This document shows positions 44,339 through 53,264 of a stretch of 57,444 bases of DNA, piece after piece. The notes below the pieces were generated by a model. It ran no database searches, had not been told where the DNA came from, and worked only from the letters and a program-made list of their open reading frames with translations. How positions within the stretch are numbered: the stretch's first letter is position 1; each line of letters begins with the position of its first letter. Position numbers and translations under genes: made by a program. The stretch comes from Fibrobacteria bacterium (GTDB taxonomy: Bacteria > Fibrobacterota > Fibrobacteria > UBA11236 > JADFYW01): the NCBI GenBank assembly GCA_015232855.1, contig JADFYW010000012.1, positions 1 through 57,444 of the forward strand, in the 5' to 3' direction.

Positions 44339-46639
44339 TCACGCCTCTTTTTTGAAATACCTGTCTGCCATTTTTAAAACTATTTCCGGTTTGGTGGGTT
44401 TGGCTATATAATCATTACATCCCGCCTGGAGAAAGTTTTCTTCATCGCCTTTCATGGCAAGACCTGTAATTGCAATAATTGGAGTAGTAATATTTTTTGA
44501 TCTGATTAATTGGATGGCTTCTTTACCATTCATAATTGGCATATTTATGTCCATAAAAATCAGTCCAAAATTATTCGTTTGAACCAACTCAACGGCTACT
44601 TCGCCGTTTGGTGCGTGCATAACCTCATAATTATTTTTCACCAGAGCTTTCTTAAGCATTCCGAAGGAAATAAAATCATCTTCAGCTATCAGAATAAGAG
44701 TATTTGTATCAGTATTTGTTAGTGCCTTTGATTCCGTTTGAGATTTATCAAGTCTGCTATCTGTTTGATACGGAAGGGTAAAAGAAAATGTAGTGCCCCT
44801 GTTAAGTTCTGATTCAACTCCTATTTCTCCCCCCAATAATGTTATTATCGATTTTGAAATAGCTAATCCTAAGCCCAGACCAGAATATTCTCTTTCTGTT
44901 CTATGATCAAGCTGGAAAAATTTATCAAATATTTGTTCGTATTTTTCTATAGGGATCCCTATTCCGCTGTCTTGAACATAAAACTCTAATGTAGTGTCAT
45001 TCTTGTGCTTTACTCCAAATTTTATTTCTCCTGTTTCAGTAAATTTTATTGCATTATTTATTAACGCAGAGAGCACTTGTTTTAGTCTTTCGGGGTCAGT
45101 GGAAATAGTTGTACTTTCCCGGGCGTTTTCAAGGACAAAGGATAACTCTGGCTTTTCGGCTTCAATAGTTGGAGTATAGGTTTTATGTAATCCTTCCAAC
45201 AATGCATGTACATTAACATCAGTTTTCTTTATGTGAAGCTGACCTTCGTTTATCATGGAAATATCTACCATATCATTCAGGATATTCAAGAGTGAACTTT
45301 CAGATGATTTTAATATGTCAAAATATTCGGATTGTTCGTCGGTTAGCCCACCCATTGATTCTTTGATTATGTCCATGCCCATAGAAATATGATTTAAAGG
45401 CGTTCGAATCTCATGAGACATTGACGAAAGAAACGCGTTTTTTAATTTATCAGATTCGAGTGCTTTATCTCTAGCATTCAGGATTTCTTCTTCTGTTTTC
45501 TTACGCTCTGTGATATCCTGAGTAACTCCTATTGCACCGGTCACTTCTCCATTATCATCAAAAGATAACCTTGCTCTTTCTCTGACCCATTTCACTTTTC
45601 CTTGAGCGATAATACGATGCTCAACGTCATAAGGTTCACCAGCCACTGCGGCTTTCCATTTTTCATCTACATGATCTATATCATCAGGGTGAAGGCACGC
45701 TAAAAAACTTTCGTAGTTGAGGGGTGTTCCTGGCTCTACCCCGAAAATTTTATAGTTCTCAGGTGTCCATATGAGAATATTTGATTTTATGTCTAAATCC
45801 CATGTTCCAATGCTACCGATTTCCTGTGCTTCTGAAAGATACAACCTTTCTTTCTCCAGTAGTTCTGAAGCCTTCTTTCTTTCGGTAATATCCTCAAAAA
45901 TACTGATATAATTATCATCCCCTGTTTCTGATGTCCGCTTTTTTGTAGAGCACCTAACCCAAAAAGGATCACCATTTCTTCTTATCATTTGTAATTCAAA
46001 ACTTTGCCCTTTATTTTGGATTATTTTTTCTAGAAAAAGGGTTCTATTTTTTTCCTGTAGAAAAAATTCCTTAACAGATTTTCCTATTATTTCATTTTCA
46101 TATTCATAACCAAATATGTTAAGAACAGATTGATTGGCTTCAAGAATTATACCAGATATTGATGTAAGTACAATTCCTATTGGCGCGTTTTGAATCAGGT
46201 CTTTATATTTACTTTCTGTATCACTCAGTTGTAATTTGGTTTTTTTTACTTCCTCAAGTGCATTACGCTGTTCAATGATAGGCGTTCCGGTTAGAATAAC
46301 TTCAGTTATATTACCTTCTTCATCCTTCAGCGGTTCACATGTATATTTTATTGGGATTGTCCGGGGGCCGACTTTAGGCTCATTTTCAACATTGAAACTT
46401 TCACCTTTGGCTGCCCGTAGAATCATATCTTTAATGGACTTTTGTAGCTCAGGATCATATGACCACCATGGGATATCCCATTTATATTTTCCAATAACAT
46501 CTTTTGGGGTTAAACCGAGTGGTTTTAATGGTGCTTCATTACAAAACTTAATAATCCCATTGAGGTCGGTTACAGTAACAAAAGTTGGGATTTTGTTTAA
46601 ATATTTTAAATATCTTTCATTTTCCTCAAAATTACTCAT
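44339..46639 (-). CDS. triple-PAS hybrid histidine kinase
   Basis: A 766-residue soluble kinase. PAS1 is about 10-125, PAS2 about 145-260 (ending FEDITERKKA), PAS3 about 270-385 (ending TQDITERKKT). HisKA has the phospho-His in SHEIRTPLNH (about 410-419). The HATPase follows (NNAIKFT, DSGIGIP, GLGLGLAISKSI). A C-terminal receiver covers about 640-760 (IAEDDFISF, Asp in IFMDINMPIMNG, Lys in AKPTKPE). No membrane helix, so it senses an internal signal; any cofactor is unknown. The receiver resembles the one cut by the right window edge. It lies 212 bases downstream of the photolyase operon on the same strand. Confidence 0.92.
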   Translation of the reverse strand: MSNFEENERYLKYLNKIPTFVTVTDLNGIIKFCNEAPLKPLGLTPKDVIGKYKWDIPWWSYDPELQKSIKDMILRAAKGESFNVENEPKVGPRTIPIKYTCEPLKDEEGNITEVILTGTPIIEQRNALEEVKKTKLQLSDTESKYKDLIQNAPIGIVLTSISGIILEANQSVLNIFGYEYENEIIGKSVKEFFLQEKNRTLFLEKIIQNKGQSFELQMIRRNGDPFWVRCSTKKRTSETGDDNYISIFEDITERKKASELLEKERLYLSEAQEIGSIGTWDLDIKSNILIWTPENYKIFGVEPGTPLNYESFLACLHPDDIDHVDEKWKAAVAGEPYDVEHRIIAQGKVKWVRERARLSFDDNGEVTGAIGVTQDITERKKTEEEILNARDKALESDKLKNAFLSSMSHEIRTPLNHISMGMDIIKESMGGLTDEQSEYFDILKSSESSLLNILNDMVDISMINEGQLHIKKTDVNVHALLEGLHKTYTPTIEAEKPELSFVLENARESTTISTDPERLKQVLSALINNAIKFTETGEIKFGVKHKNDTTLEFYVQDSGIGIPIEKYEQIFDKFFQLDHRTEREYSGLGLGLAISKSIITLLGGEIGVESELNRGTTFSFTLPYQTDSRLDKSQTESKALTNTDTNTLILIAEDDFISFGMLKKALVKNNYEVMHAPNGEVAVELVQTNNFGLIFMDINMPIMNGKEAIQLIRSKNITTPIIAITGLAMKGDEENFLQAGCNDYIAKPTKPEIVLKMADRYFKKEA

Positions 46640-46851
46640 TGATTGACCTTATAATGTGATTCAGAATTATTCTGCTATAACCCGTAAATAAAACTGATTT
46701 TAACTGGTATGATACAAATAGGTGAAAAATTGAGGATAAAAGCATTTTTTGGCATGATTATATTGTACGATTGATTAATCTTATATGCAAGCTTTTGTAG
46801 TTTTCGTTTTCTTTTTATTAATAAGGGAAATTGTCCTTTTAAGATAAAAAC

Positions 46852-48198
46852 TTAAAGGTTTTCTATCCTGTTCAAATATTCGCTCATATTAAACTTCCTT
46901 GATAATCCTTTCGAATTCATATATCTGACCTTGCCAAATATCTTTCTTTCTCCCCAGGCCCGGTCGTGCTTCCCGAAACACCAGGCTATACCCGTATAGC
47001 CGTTCGCATCCCTGCCATCCAAAGAGTATTTGTCGTTGAGGAGGACTGCTTTGGAATATGCATCTGCAGGATTCCGGGTCCATTCTAATATTTTTTTACC
47101 CCAGTACATCCGCATATACCCATGCATTTTACCCGTGATGGTCATTTCCTGCTGCGCTGCATTCCAGAAGGGATCATGGGTTTCAGCGTTTTCCAGTTGC
47201 TTAAGCGAATAGATATAGGGACGTTTATCTCCCTTGTGATACAAAAGAGAACGCATTGCCCAGTCCGGGATACATTTCAAATTGTTGTATTCAGAATTAT
47301 AATGCACAAAATTCATGCTGAGTTCTCTGCGGACAGCGAGTTGTTCTAAAAAGCCTGCTGCAACCGGCCCAACCCGTTCCATCATTTCAAGATAAATGTA
47401 TAGTGGTGATATCTGCCCGAAATGAAGATAAGGACTCAGGTTTGATTGAATGGACTTTGCAGGATCATTGCTTTCGTTGTCGTAATAGGTCGCTCGGTCA
47501 GTAATGAATTCTTCCAGATGAGATAAGGCCTGGGCTGTACCTCCAGATAACGATGAACCGGAAGGTACACTTCTATCAAATTTAAATTGTTTAAGAATAG
47601 CAGGTACTGATTGTGATTTTATTCGGTCAAAACGCATCCCCATGGATGATTTCAAAACTTTTCTTTTACTGAGAGAAACAATAAAATTTCCGGCCTGCCT
47701 GTAGAATTTTGGTCTGAATGTACCGGCCGAATAATCTTCCTTGAAAGAAGCGGTCTCCACAGGAACGATTACATCTGCCTCCACCTGGTACAACGGGCAT
47801 TTCATCCGTTCTGCAGCATATATACGCCAATTTTTCTGAATATCCAGATAACCCCTATCGGTGACGGCAAGAGAGGCTTTAATGGCCATCTCAACAGCCC
47901 CTTTCTCCGGAGAAACATGTCTTATGACCATCCGAATATTACGGGCCTTTAGAGCTTTTTGCGTTTCAAGCAATCCCTCCAGCATAAAGGTATAATGTCG
48001 TTCAGATGCATTGGGATAGTTATCAGTGATCCCAAAAAAGACAACACAAGGCTGCTTAAGTTCATTTGCTTTTTCAATAGAGAATTCAAGGGCGTGATTG
48101 TAATGCTCTCTTTGTGACTGCTGCATCCAGTAAAGCACATACCTGTTTTTTTGTAAAGGGACGTTATTTAGTAGTTTAATACGTTCTTTTTGAATCAT
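46852..48198 (-). CDS. phrB: class II deoxyribodipyrimidine photolyase
   Basis: A 448-residue flavoprotein that repairs cyclobutane pyrimidine dimers with blue light. The N-terminal antenna domain is VLYWMQQSQREHYNHALEFS. The FAD domain carries the class II marks FWNAAQQEMTITGKMHGYMR, MYWGKKILEW, LNDKYSLDGRDANGYTGIAW and HDRAWGERKIFGKVRYMNSK. Length is normal (about 440-460). It is the last gene of a run with a DUF1499 protein, a beta-barrel protein and a CIA30 protein, 12 bases after the DUF1499 stop. Confidence 0.95.
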   Translation of the reverse strand: MIQKERIKLLNNVPLQKNRYVLYWMQQSQREHYNHALEFSIEKANELKQPCVVFFGITDNYPNASERHYTFMLEGLLETQKALKARNIRMVIRHVSPEKGAVEMAIKASLAVTDRGYLDIQKNWRIYAAERMKCPLYQVEADVIVPVETASFKEDYSAGTFRPKFYRQAGNFIVSLSKRKVLKSSMGMRFDRIKSQSVPAILKQFKFDRSVPSGSSLSGGTAQALSHLEEFITDRATYYDNESNDPAKSIQSNLSPYLHFGQISPLYIYLEMMERVGPVAAGFLEQLAVRRELSMNFVHYNSEYNNLKCIPDWAMRSLLYHKGDKRPYIYSLKQLENAETHDPFWNAAQQEMTITGKMHGYMRMYWGKKILEWTRNPADAYSKAVLLNDKYSLDGRDANGYTGIAWCFGKHDRAWGERKIFGKVRYMNSKGLSRKFNMSEYLNRIENL

Positions 48199-48210
48199 AG
48201 ATATGTTTAA

Positions 48211-48651
48211 TTATTTAATAATACCGGCATTTTGAAGCAGAACCCGAATTTTCTCCATCCTTCGTTTGTTTACTCCCAGGTCTGAATACCCTACTCTGGA
48301 AGCAGAACGTAAATGAATTTTATTATCAGTTATCTGGAATTCAACATCATCTACAAACCGGAACAGGAAACTTTTAAACTCAACATGCATGTATGCGGAA
48401 TCATACTCCACAATTTTAGTTCTGGGAAGGGTAGAAATTACTTCCTTTACCTTTAACCAGGCAGAGTCTGGTTCAGTCAAAATAACAAAGGGACTAACGT
48501 AATGCTTTGTATCATTAACCATTAAACTATTTACACAGTTGGGCGTTTCCGGACAGGGCTTTATTTTCCTTGTCCGTACCTCTCCCCCATGGCTGGTAAA
48601 TAAAAACATCACGAATACCACTATAGCAATTTTTATAAACATGGTGTTCAT
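48211..48651 (-). CDS. DUF1499 family exported protein
   Basis: A 146-residue protein with an N-terminal hydrophobic segment (FIKIAIVVFVMFLFTS) and the DUF1499 mark CPETPNCVNS, followed by SAYMHVEFKSFLFRFVDDVE, the family's second conserved block. Function of DUF1499 is not known. It sits 12 bases from both the photolyase and the barrel-protein genes, so it belongs to the same transcript and may act in the envelope under light stress. Confidence 0.85.
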   Translation of the reverse strand: MNTMFIKIAIVVFVMFLFTSHGGEVRTRKIKPCPETPNCVNSLMVNDTKHYVSPFVILTEPDSAWLKVKEVISTLPRTKIVEYDSAYMHVEFKSFLFRFVDDVEFQITDNKIHLRSASRVGYSDLGVNKRRMEKIRVLLQNAGIIK

Positions 48652-48663
48652 GGTACAGCCTGG

Positions 48664-49488
48664 TTAAAACAATGGGTGTGTGTAGCCGATACTTACCGTA
48701 TAAAAGTGCAGCCAGTTGCGGACGTAACCATCTCCGGCTCCCTTGGTATCTGAACTCGTACCCACTGCACCGCCGCCTAAGTAACGGAGATTAAAGAAAA
48801 TGTCGCCATGCTTCAGTTTTAAACCGGTACGTACACTGGCATCCAGGATGGCACCAATCACTTCATTTTCACTTCCGTTGATATAACTTACCGGTGCGTA
48901 GAAACCATCTGCCTCCAGGCCGGTCCAGAGACCATTGGAAAACTCCTGTTTGAGCCTTGTTTTAAGAATGGGTACAGGCCCAATATCCCGGGTACTTCTG
49001 AATTGTTCGCTATCAAGTGACTGGAACTCGATTCTTGCATTACGTATCTGAAAGGAAAGACCAAAAGCCAGTTCTCTTTGGGGATTTTTTGAAAAATCAT
49101 AGAGATAACTTAAGCGCCAGAATGGGAAGTCATATCGGAATTCCATTGGTGTTCCCTGCAAAAATCGAATGTCGTCTACCATAAGGTCTTTACTCAGCGT
49201 CTCCCTGGTCACCAGGGAAAGTGGCTGATAGAGAAATACCAGATGGTGCTTTGATTTGAACTTCACATCCAGGCTTACTCTTCCAAAAGGAAACAGAATA
49301 TCCTGACCACCGTCTTCTGCATAATTAAAATAGGTGTTATCGTTACTGAATTGCACTTTGTGGCTGGCAACGCCTAAAAATCCCAGTTCTGCTGTGCCGG
49401 CAATTGAATACCCTTTGTCTGGTTCAGATGCAGACAAAGACAATGTCAAACAAAGAAGCCATGTTAAAGTCGTAATTAATTTATACAT
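48664..49488 (-). CDS. probable outer-membrane beta-barrel protein
   Basis: A 274-residue protein. The signal peptide is LTWLLCLTLSLSASEP. Alternating polar/non-polar strands follow (GRVSLDVKFKSKHHLVFLYQ, FPFWRLSYLYDFSK, LAFGLSFQIRNARIEF, GDIFFNLRYLG), and it ends FYTVSIGYTHPLF with the C-terminal Phe typical of barrel proteins. No family recognised. It overlaps the upstream CIA30 gene by eight bases and is part of the photolyase operon. Confidence 0.65.
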   Translation of the reverse strand: MYKLITTLTWLLCLTLSLSASEPDKGYSIAGTAELGFLGVASHKVQFSNDNTYFNYAEDGGQDILFPFGRVSLDVKFKSKHHLVFLYQPLSLVTRETLSKDLMVDDIRFLQGTPMEFRYDFPFWRLSYLYDFSKNPQRELAFGLSFQIRNARIEFQSLDSEQFRSTRDIGPVPILKTRLKQEFSNGLWTGLEADGFYAPVSYINGSENEVIGAILDASVRTGLKLKHGDIFFNLRYLGGGAVGTSSDTKGAGDGYVRNWLHFYTVSIGYTHPLF

Positions 49489-49987
49489 GCGAATTCTCCT
49501 TATATCCCTCTATCCATTCTATTTCCAGTTTAAAATTCCCGTTTTGTCTGTTGGCTATAATAAAACCCATAAACCGGATCTTATCTGACTCCAGAGAGCT
49601 GGCTGCCGTAACTAATTTTCCCTTACTAACGGGTATGAATTCAGAAAAGGGGCAAGAGTATATTTTACTGATGCCTGATTCGGCCATAAATTCATATTGA
49701 TAATTGATGCCACCTGGCTGGTTGTGATCTTTTACGTAAAGTTTGTACTTCTTTCCGTCTCCGCGAGCTTTAAATCTTATCCCACTAAAACCAGAAAAAC
49801 CATTCTCAGGTATTTCGCCTTTCAAGGAGGAAAAGCCGCCGTTATTTTCCAGTGAGACATTACCTTCAAAAATACCTGTACCAGATTTCTGGACAGTAAA
49901 ACTGCTTGAGGATATCCCACCCATTACCACATCATCAGTAGTATGCCAGGAGTCTCCTTTGTTCCATTCGGATAAATTTTTACTCAT
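49481..49987 (-). CDS. CIA30-family protein
   Basis: A 168-residue protein of the complex-I-intermediate-associated protein 30 family. WHTTDDVVMGGISSSSFTV and FEGNVSLENNGGFSSLKGEI are the family's first half; FSGIRFKARGDGKKYKLYVK is the jelly-roll core. In bacteria the function is unknown; members often sit near photolyase or carotenoid genes. It is the first gene of the four-gene run ending in photolyase. A GGAG ribosome site precedes the ATG and a possible promoter lies at 50011-50041. Confidence 0.85.
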   Translation of the reverse strand: MSKNLSEWNKGDSWHTTDDVVMGGISSSSFTVQKSGTGIFEGNVSLENNGGFSSLKGEIPENGFSGFSGIRFKARGDGKKYKLYVKDHNQPGGINYQYEFMAESGISKIYSCPFSEFIPVSKGKLVTAASSLESDKIRFMGFIIANRQNGNFKLEIEWIEGYKENSHV

Positions 49988-50010
49988 GTCGTTCTCCAGT
50001 TAGTATAGAT

Positions 50011-50041
50011 ATCATACATTAACCAAATCCCACATGTCCAA
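50011..50041 (-). promoter_or_regulatory. possible long-spacer promoter of the photolyase operon
   Basis: On the minus strand TTGGAC (50041-50036) and TATGAT (50016-50011) are 19 bases apart, about 25 bases before the CIA30 start. A 19-base spacer is typical of promoters worked by MerR-type activators, which include the light regulators LitR/CarH. The link to light control is inference; no such regulator gene is in the window. Confidence 0.35.
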
Positions 50042-50154
50042 TCGTTTAATTTGATTGATTTAATAGGTAATATTATCATTTTTTACTCTAAAAATAGAGC
50101 GAAATAATCTTTATCTAAACTGCTTATTCCTTTAATCCCCTCATGGCAAATATT

Positions 50155-51642
50155 TTAGCTGAGGTCATCTTTTAGAAGTTGGGCGGAGATTTTAGCTGAC
50201 TCGTAAATGGTCGGTAAACCTGAGCCAGGATGGGTTCCGCCGCCCACCAGATAACAGCATTTAGCTTCTTCGAACCTGTTATGGGGACGAAGGTGGAGCA
50301 TTTGTGTAAGTTGGTGGCCCAGGTTAAAAGTAGCGCCATTGTAGACTTGCTCTTCTTTAGCCCATCCTGTGGGAGTTATAATTTTCTCCTCCACGATATG
50401 CTCCTTAAGGTCTGTCATACTTGTACGGGAGATAATACGGTCAAGGACCTTTTCTCTGTAATCTGCGGTGAATTCAGGAGTCCATTGTACACCACTGGTA
50501 TTATTGGGAACAGGAACCAGCACATAAAGTGCGGAGTGCCCCTTGGGAGCAAGGTCCGGGTCGGTGACACTGGCATTACGTACATATATCGACATATCCT
50601 GAGGAATTGTTTTGGAAACCGCAATTTCTTCGATATTGTTTTTGTAATCTTCTGCAATAATGATGTTGTGATGAGGTTCATCATAGCACTTGTCAAGGCC
50701 AAGATAAAGCATAAACGTAGAGCAGGAATATTTCTTCCCGGCCACTTTTTCCGGAGTATATTTTCTTAAGGTGTTCGGTTCAAAAAGGGTATTCATTGCA
50801 TGTCCGAAGTCCGCATTAATTACTACCGCATCAAAGTTTTCAGTTTTACCACTTTGTAGGCGTACACCACGGGCCGTCCCATTTTCCACTACTACTTTAT
50901 CGATGGGCTCATTTAAGCGTATGACGCCCCCATCCTCTTTAATAATGTCAGCCATTACTTCGGAGATACGGCTGAGCCCACCCTGCACATGAAAAACACC
51001 AAACTCATGCTCTACAAAGGGAATCATCATAAAGAGCGCAGGGCATTCCCAGGGTGACATTCCCAGATATTTAGCCTGAAAGGTAAATGCAATTTTACAC
51101 TGTTCATCAGTAAAATATTTACCCAGTTCCTTGTAAAGGTTTTTCCCTAGTGAGAGATGAGGTACAGCCTTTAAGAGCGTTGTGGACAGATAGGAACCAA
51201 GACCGCTATAGGGACGCTGAAGACAGGGGTACATGGCCTCATAGCGTTTTTTTTCATTTTTATAAAACTCCATGAGTCCTTTCTCATGCCCCGGGAACAG
51301 CTGTTTTATCTGTTCGGCCATTTTTTCATGATTACGGGTTGGGGATATTTCCTTGTCAATGAAAGAAAGCTTGTACATGGGATCCAGTTCTACCAGTTCC
51401 ATATATTTACGGATATCCCGTCCCGTTGACTGAAAGACCTCTTCTAAAATTTCGAGCATCATTAGAAACGTGGGTCCTGTATCAAAAGTGTAATCGCCAA
51501 GGGTTATAGAACGGTTTCGTCCTCCCACCCGGTCCTGGCTTTCAAAAACGGTTACCTCATAACCGCTGTTGGCCAGCAGCATCCCTGTGGTAAGGCCTCC
51601 CGGTCCTGCTCCGATGATTGCAATTTTTTTACCTGTCACCAT
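50155..51642 (-). CDS. crtN: carotenoid desaturase, CrtN/CrtI type
   Basis: A 495-residue FAD-dependent desaturase. The dinucleotide-binding start is IAIIGAGPGGLTTGMLLANS, followed by DYTFDTGPTFLMM. KYLGMSPWECPALFMMIPFV and VQGGLSRISEVMADII are the CrtI-family core, and GGGTHPGSGLPTIYESAKIS is the C-terminal FAD motif. Compared with S. aureus CrtN the stretch YSCSTFMLYLGLD and the NIEEI region also agree. In the C30 route it would turn dehydrosqualene (or squalene) into 4,4'-diaponeurosporene. It is the last gene of the operon, 32 bases after crtO, with a strong GGAG site. A C40 substrate cannot be excluded by sequence alone. Confidence 0.85.
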   Translation of the reverse strand: MVTGKKIAIIGAGPGGLTTGMLLANSGYEVTVFESQDRVGGRNRSITLGDYTFDTGPTFLMMLEILEEVFQSTGRDIRKYMELVELDPMYKLSFIDKEISPTRNHEKMAEQIKQLFPGHEKGLMEFYKNEKKRYEAMYPCLQRPYSGLGSYLSTTLLKAVPHLSLGKNLYKELGKYFTDEQCKIAFTFQAKYLGMSPWECPALFMMIPFVEHEFGVFHVQGGLSRISEVMADIIKEDGGVIRLNEPIDKVVVENGTARGVRLQSGKTENFDAVVINADFGHAMNTLFEPNTLRKYTPEKVAGKKYSCSTFMLYLGLDKCYDEPHHNIIIAEDYKNNIEEIAVSKTIPQDMSIYVRNASVTDPDLAPKGHSALYVLVPVPNNTSGVQWTPEFTADYREKVLDRIISRTSMTDLKEHIVEEKIITPTGWAKEEQVYNGATFNLGHQLTQMLHLRPHNRFEEAKCCYLVGGGTHPGSGLPTIYESAKISAQLLKDDLS

Positions 51643-51674
51643 ATATCTCCTTTCAAATAACCCGAAACTAAAAA

Positions 51675-52163
51675 TTAAACCCGTGATTTATGTTTTATGA
51701 GCCGGTTTATCCACGGCCGGTTGTATCGCTGTACAATAATACAGGGTAAATTCGCACAAAAAGCATATCCTATCATCACCAAACCAGCCCAGGGCGGATT
51801 CCAGAGAAAAAATAAAGGTGCAGCCAAAATCACAAGCCAGTGAGCAGCTTCCCCTCTGCAGGTCTCCAGTACAAATCGTTCCAGATATTCTGGTTTTCTG
51901 CTGTTGATCTTCTTTTTTTTAAAGCCTTTCTTAAAGAGTGCAGCTCCATCCGGGAGCTTCTTTTTCCAGTTATGAACCCTGAATAGCTTTTGGTAAATTT
52001 TACCGCCTTTTTCCCAACTCCTCAGTTTAAACAAAACCCCCTCAGGATTGAATATATTGGCAGGAAGAGACGTTACAAACCAGGCAAATCCCATGTGCAC
52101 CAGGAACCAGGCTAACGTATCAATTATCACAGTCCAGAAATGAGAAAAGTACCATATTTGCAT
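51675..52163 (-). CDS. crtO: glycosyl-diaponeurosporenoate acyltransferase, CrtO (staphylococcal type)
   Basis: A 162-residue membrane protein very like staphylococcal CrtO (about 165 residues), which puts a fatty acid on the sugar of the glycosylated carotenoid acid, the last step of staphyloxanthin synthesis. Shared marks are LPANIFNPEGVLFKLRSWEK, KIYQKLFRVHNWKKKLPDGA, VLETCRGEAAHWLVI and the near-invariant IIVQRYNRP. Two or three hydrophobic helices are visible. It lies between crtQ (12-base gap) and crtN. This CrtO is unrelated to the cyanobacterial ketolase of the same name. Confidence 0.9.
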   Translation of the reverse strand: MQIWYFSHFWTVIIDTLAWFLVHMGFAWFVTSLPANIFNPEGVLFKLRSWEKGGKIYQKLFRVHNWKKKLPDGAALFKKGFKKKKINSRKPEYLERFVLETCRGEAAHWLVILAAPLFFLWNPPWAGLVMIGYAFCANLPCIIVQRYNRPWINRLIKHKSRV

Positions 52164-52175
52164 AGAGATAATTCC

Positions 52176-53264
52176 TTATACATCCGTGTGAACAGGACGG
52201 CCTTTCCAGGTAACAGTCTTAAAGACAAAAGTGGTGATAAGGGATTTTATAGAGATGAATACAAAAAAGGCTATTGATACCGGATAGAGCAATGCGGTAA
52301 ATCGCCCAAAATTGCCGGCATATTTCTGTAACAGGTAGATTTGTAAAACATAACAGGCATACATCAATAAACCCGCAAGAGAGGGTGCAAAAATAAGCTG
52401 AGATGCCGCTGTGAAAGCCCCGGATACCCATACGGCTACCAGAATGGTGATGAATGGTCGTGTATGGGATGCCCCTGCAGCAAAACTTTTACTCCATCCC
52501 CCGATAAGATCCGCCAGTCCATCTGGATACATTCTAAATTTTATCGTGTTTCTACCGCCATAACAGTTTACCGGTTTGCCCTTTTTTAAGAAATTGCGAC
52601 CAAAGGGAATGTCTTCAAGAATTTCGGCTTTTACTGCTTCATGACCACCAGTACTAAAGTAATCCTCCCGGCTGCACATGATACACGGCCCAAAACTGCC
52701 TGCCGGTGACAACCTTTTTCCCAAAACGGTAAAGGTGTTTAACCCGGCCATGACTATGATATTCAAAAATGCCGACAGCTGCTCATAAGGCTTACGGGTT
52801 ATATGCCAGGGCTGCACCGATATCAGCCCTCCCTCGTTGGAGTGTTCCGAAAGAATTCTGGCCAGGCCATCCGGTTCCAGTTCTGTATCCGCATCCAGAA
52901 ACAGAAGCAGCTCTCCTGAAGACTTTTGAGCTCCTGTCCAGCAGGCAAAAGACTTGCCATTCCATCCAACTGGTTTATCTTCTATCCTCACTATGCTCGC
53001 ATTAAATTTTGCAGCAATTTCTGCGGTATTATCTTCTGAATCATCATCTACTACAATGATTTCTCCGGGGGAAACAGACTGATGGCTTAGGGTATTGAGT
53101 AAAGCCGGCAGACGCTTTTCTTCATTACGGGCGGGGATTATTACAGAGACCTTATCGGCCTTCTGAGTTTCATTCCGTCTTGCACAAAGAGGGATTCGCC
53201 ACATAAGCGCAAATCCTGCCAGCCAGCAAAAAGAACCAATCAACAGTGGAATAGTCTCTATCAT
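52176..53264 (-). CDS. crtQ: diaponeurosporenoate glycosyltransferase, CrtQ
   Basis: A 362-residue GT2 enzyme of the CrtQ type, which adds a sugar to the carotenoid carboxylate. An N-terminal membrane anchor is followed by VSVIIPARNEEKRLPALL, VVDDDSEDNTAEIA, the DxD motif in LFLDADTELE, and the CrtQ-specific LISVQPWHITRKPYEQLSAF and FRMYPDGLADLIGGWSKSFA. Three or four C-terminal helices end at VTWKGRPVH, as in the staphylococcal protein. Its start overlaps the crtP stop by four bases. Confidence 0.9.
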   Translation of the reverse strand: MIETIPLLIGSFCWLAGFALMWRIPLCARRNETQKADKVSVIIPARNEEKRLPALLNTLSHQSVSPGEIIVVDDDSEDNTAEIAAKFNASIVRIEDKPVGWNGKSFACWTGAQKSSGELLLFLDADTELEPDGLARILSEHSNEGGLISVQPWHITRKPYEQLSAFLNIIVMAGLNTFTVLGKRLSPAGSFGPCIMCSREDYFSTGGHEAVKAEILEDIPFGRNFLKKGKPVNCYGGRNTIKFRMYPDGLADLIGGWSKSFAAGASHTRPFITILVAVWVSGAFTAASQLIFAPSLAGLLMYACYVLQIYLLQKYAGNFGRFTALLYPVSIAFFVFISIKSLITTFVFKTVTWKGRPVHTDV

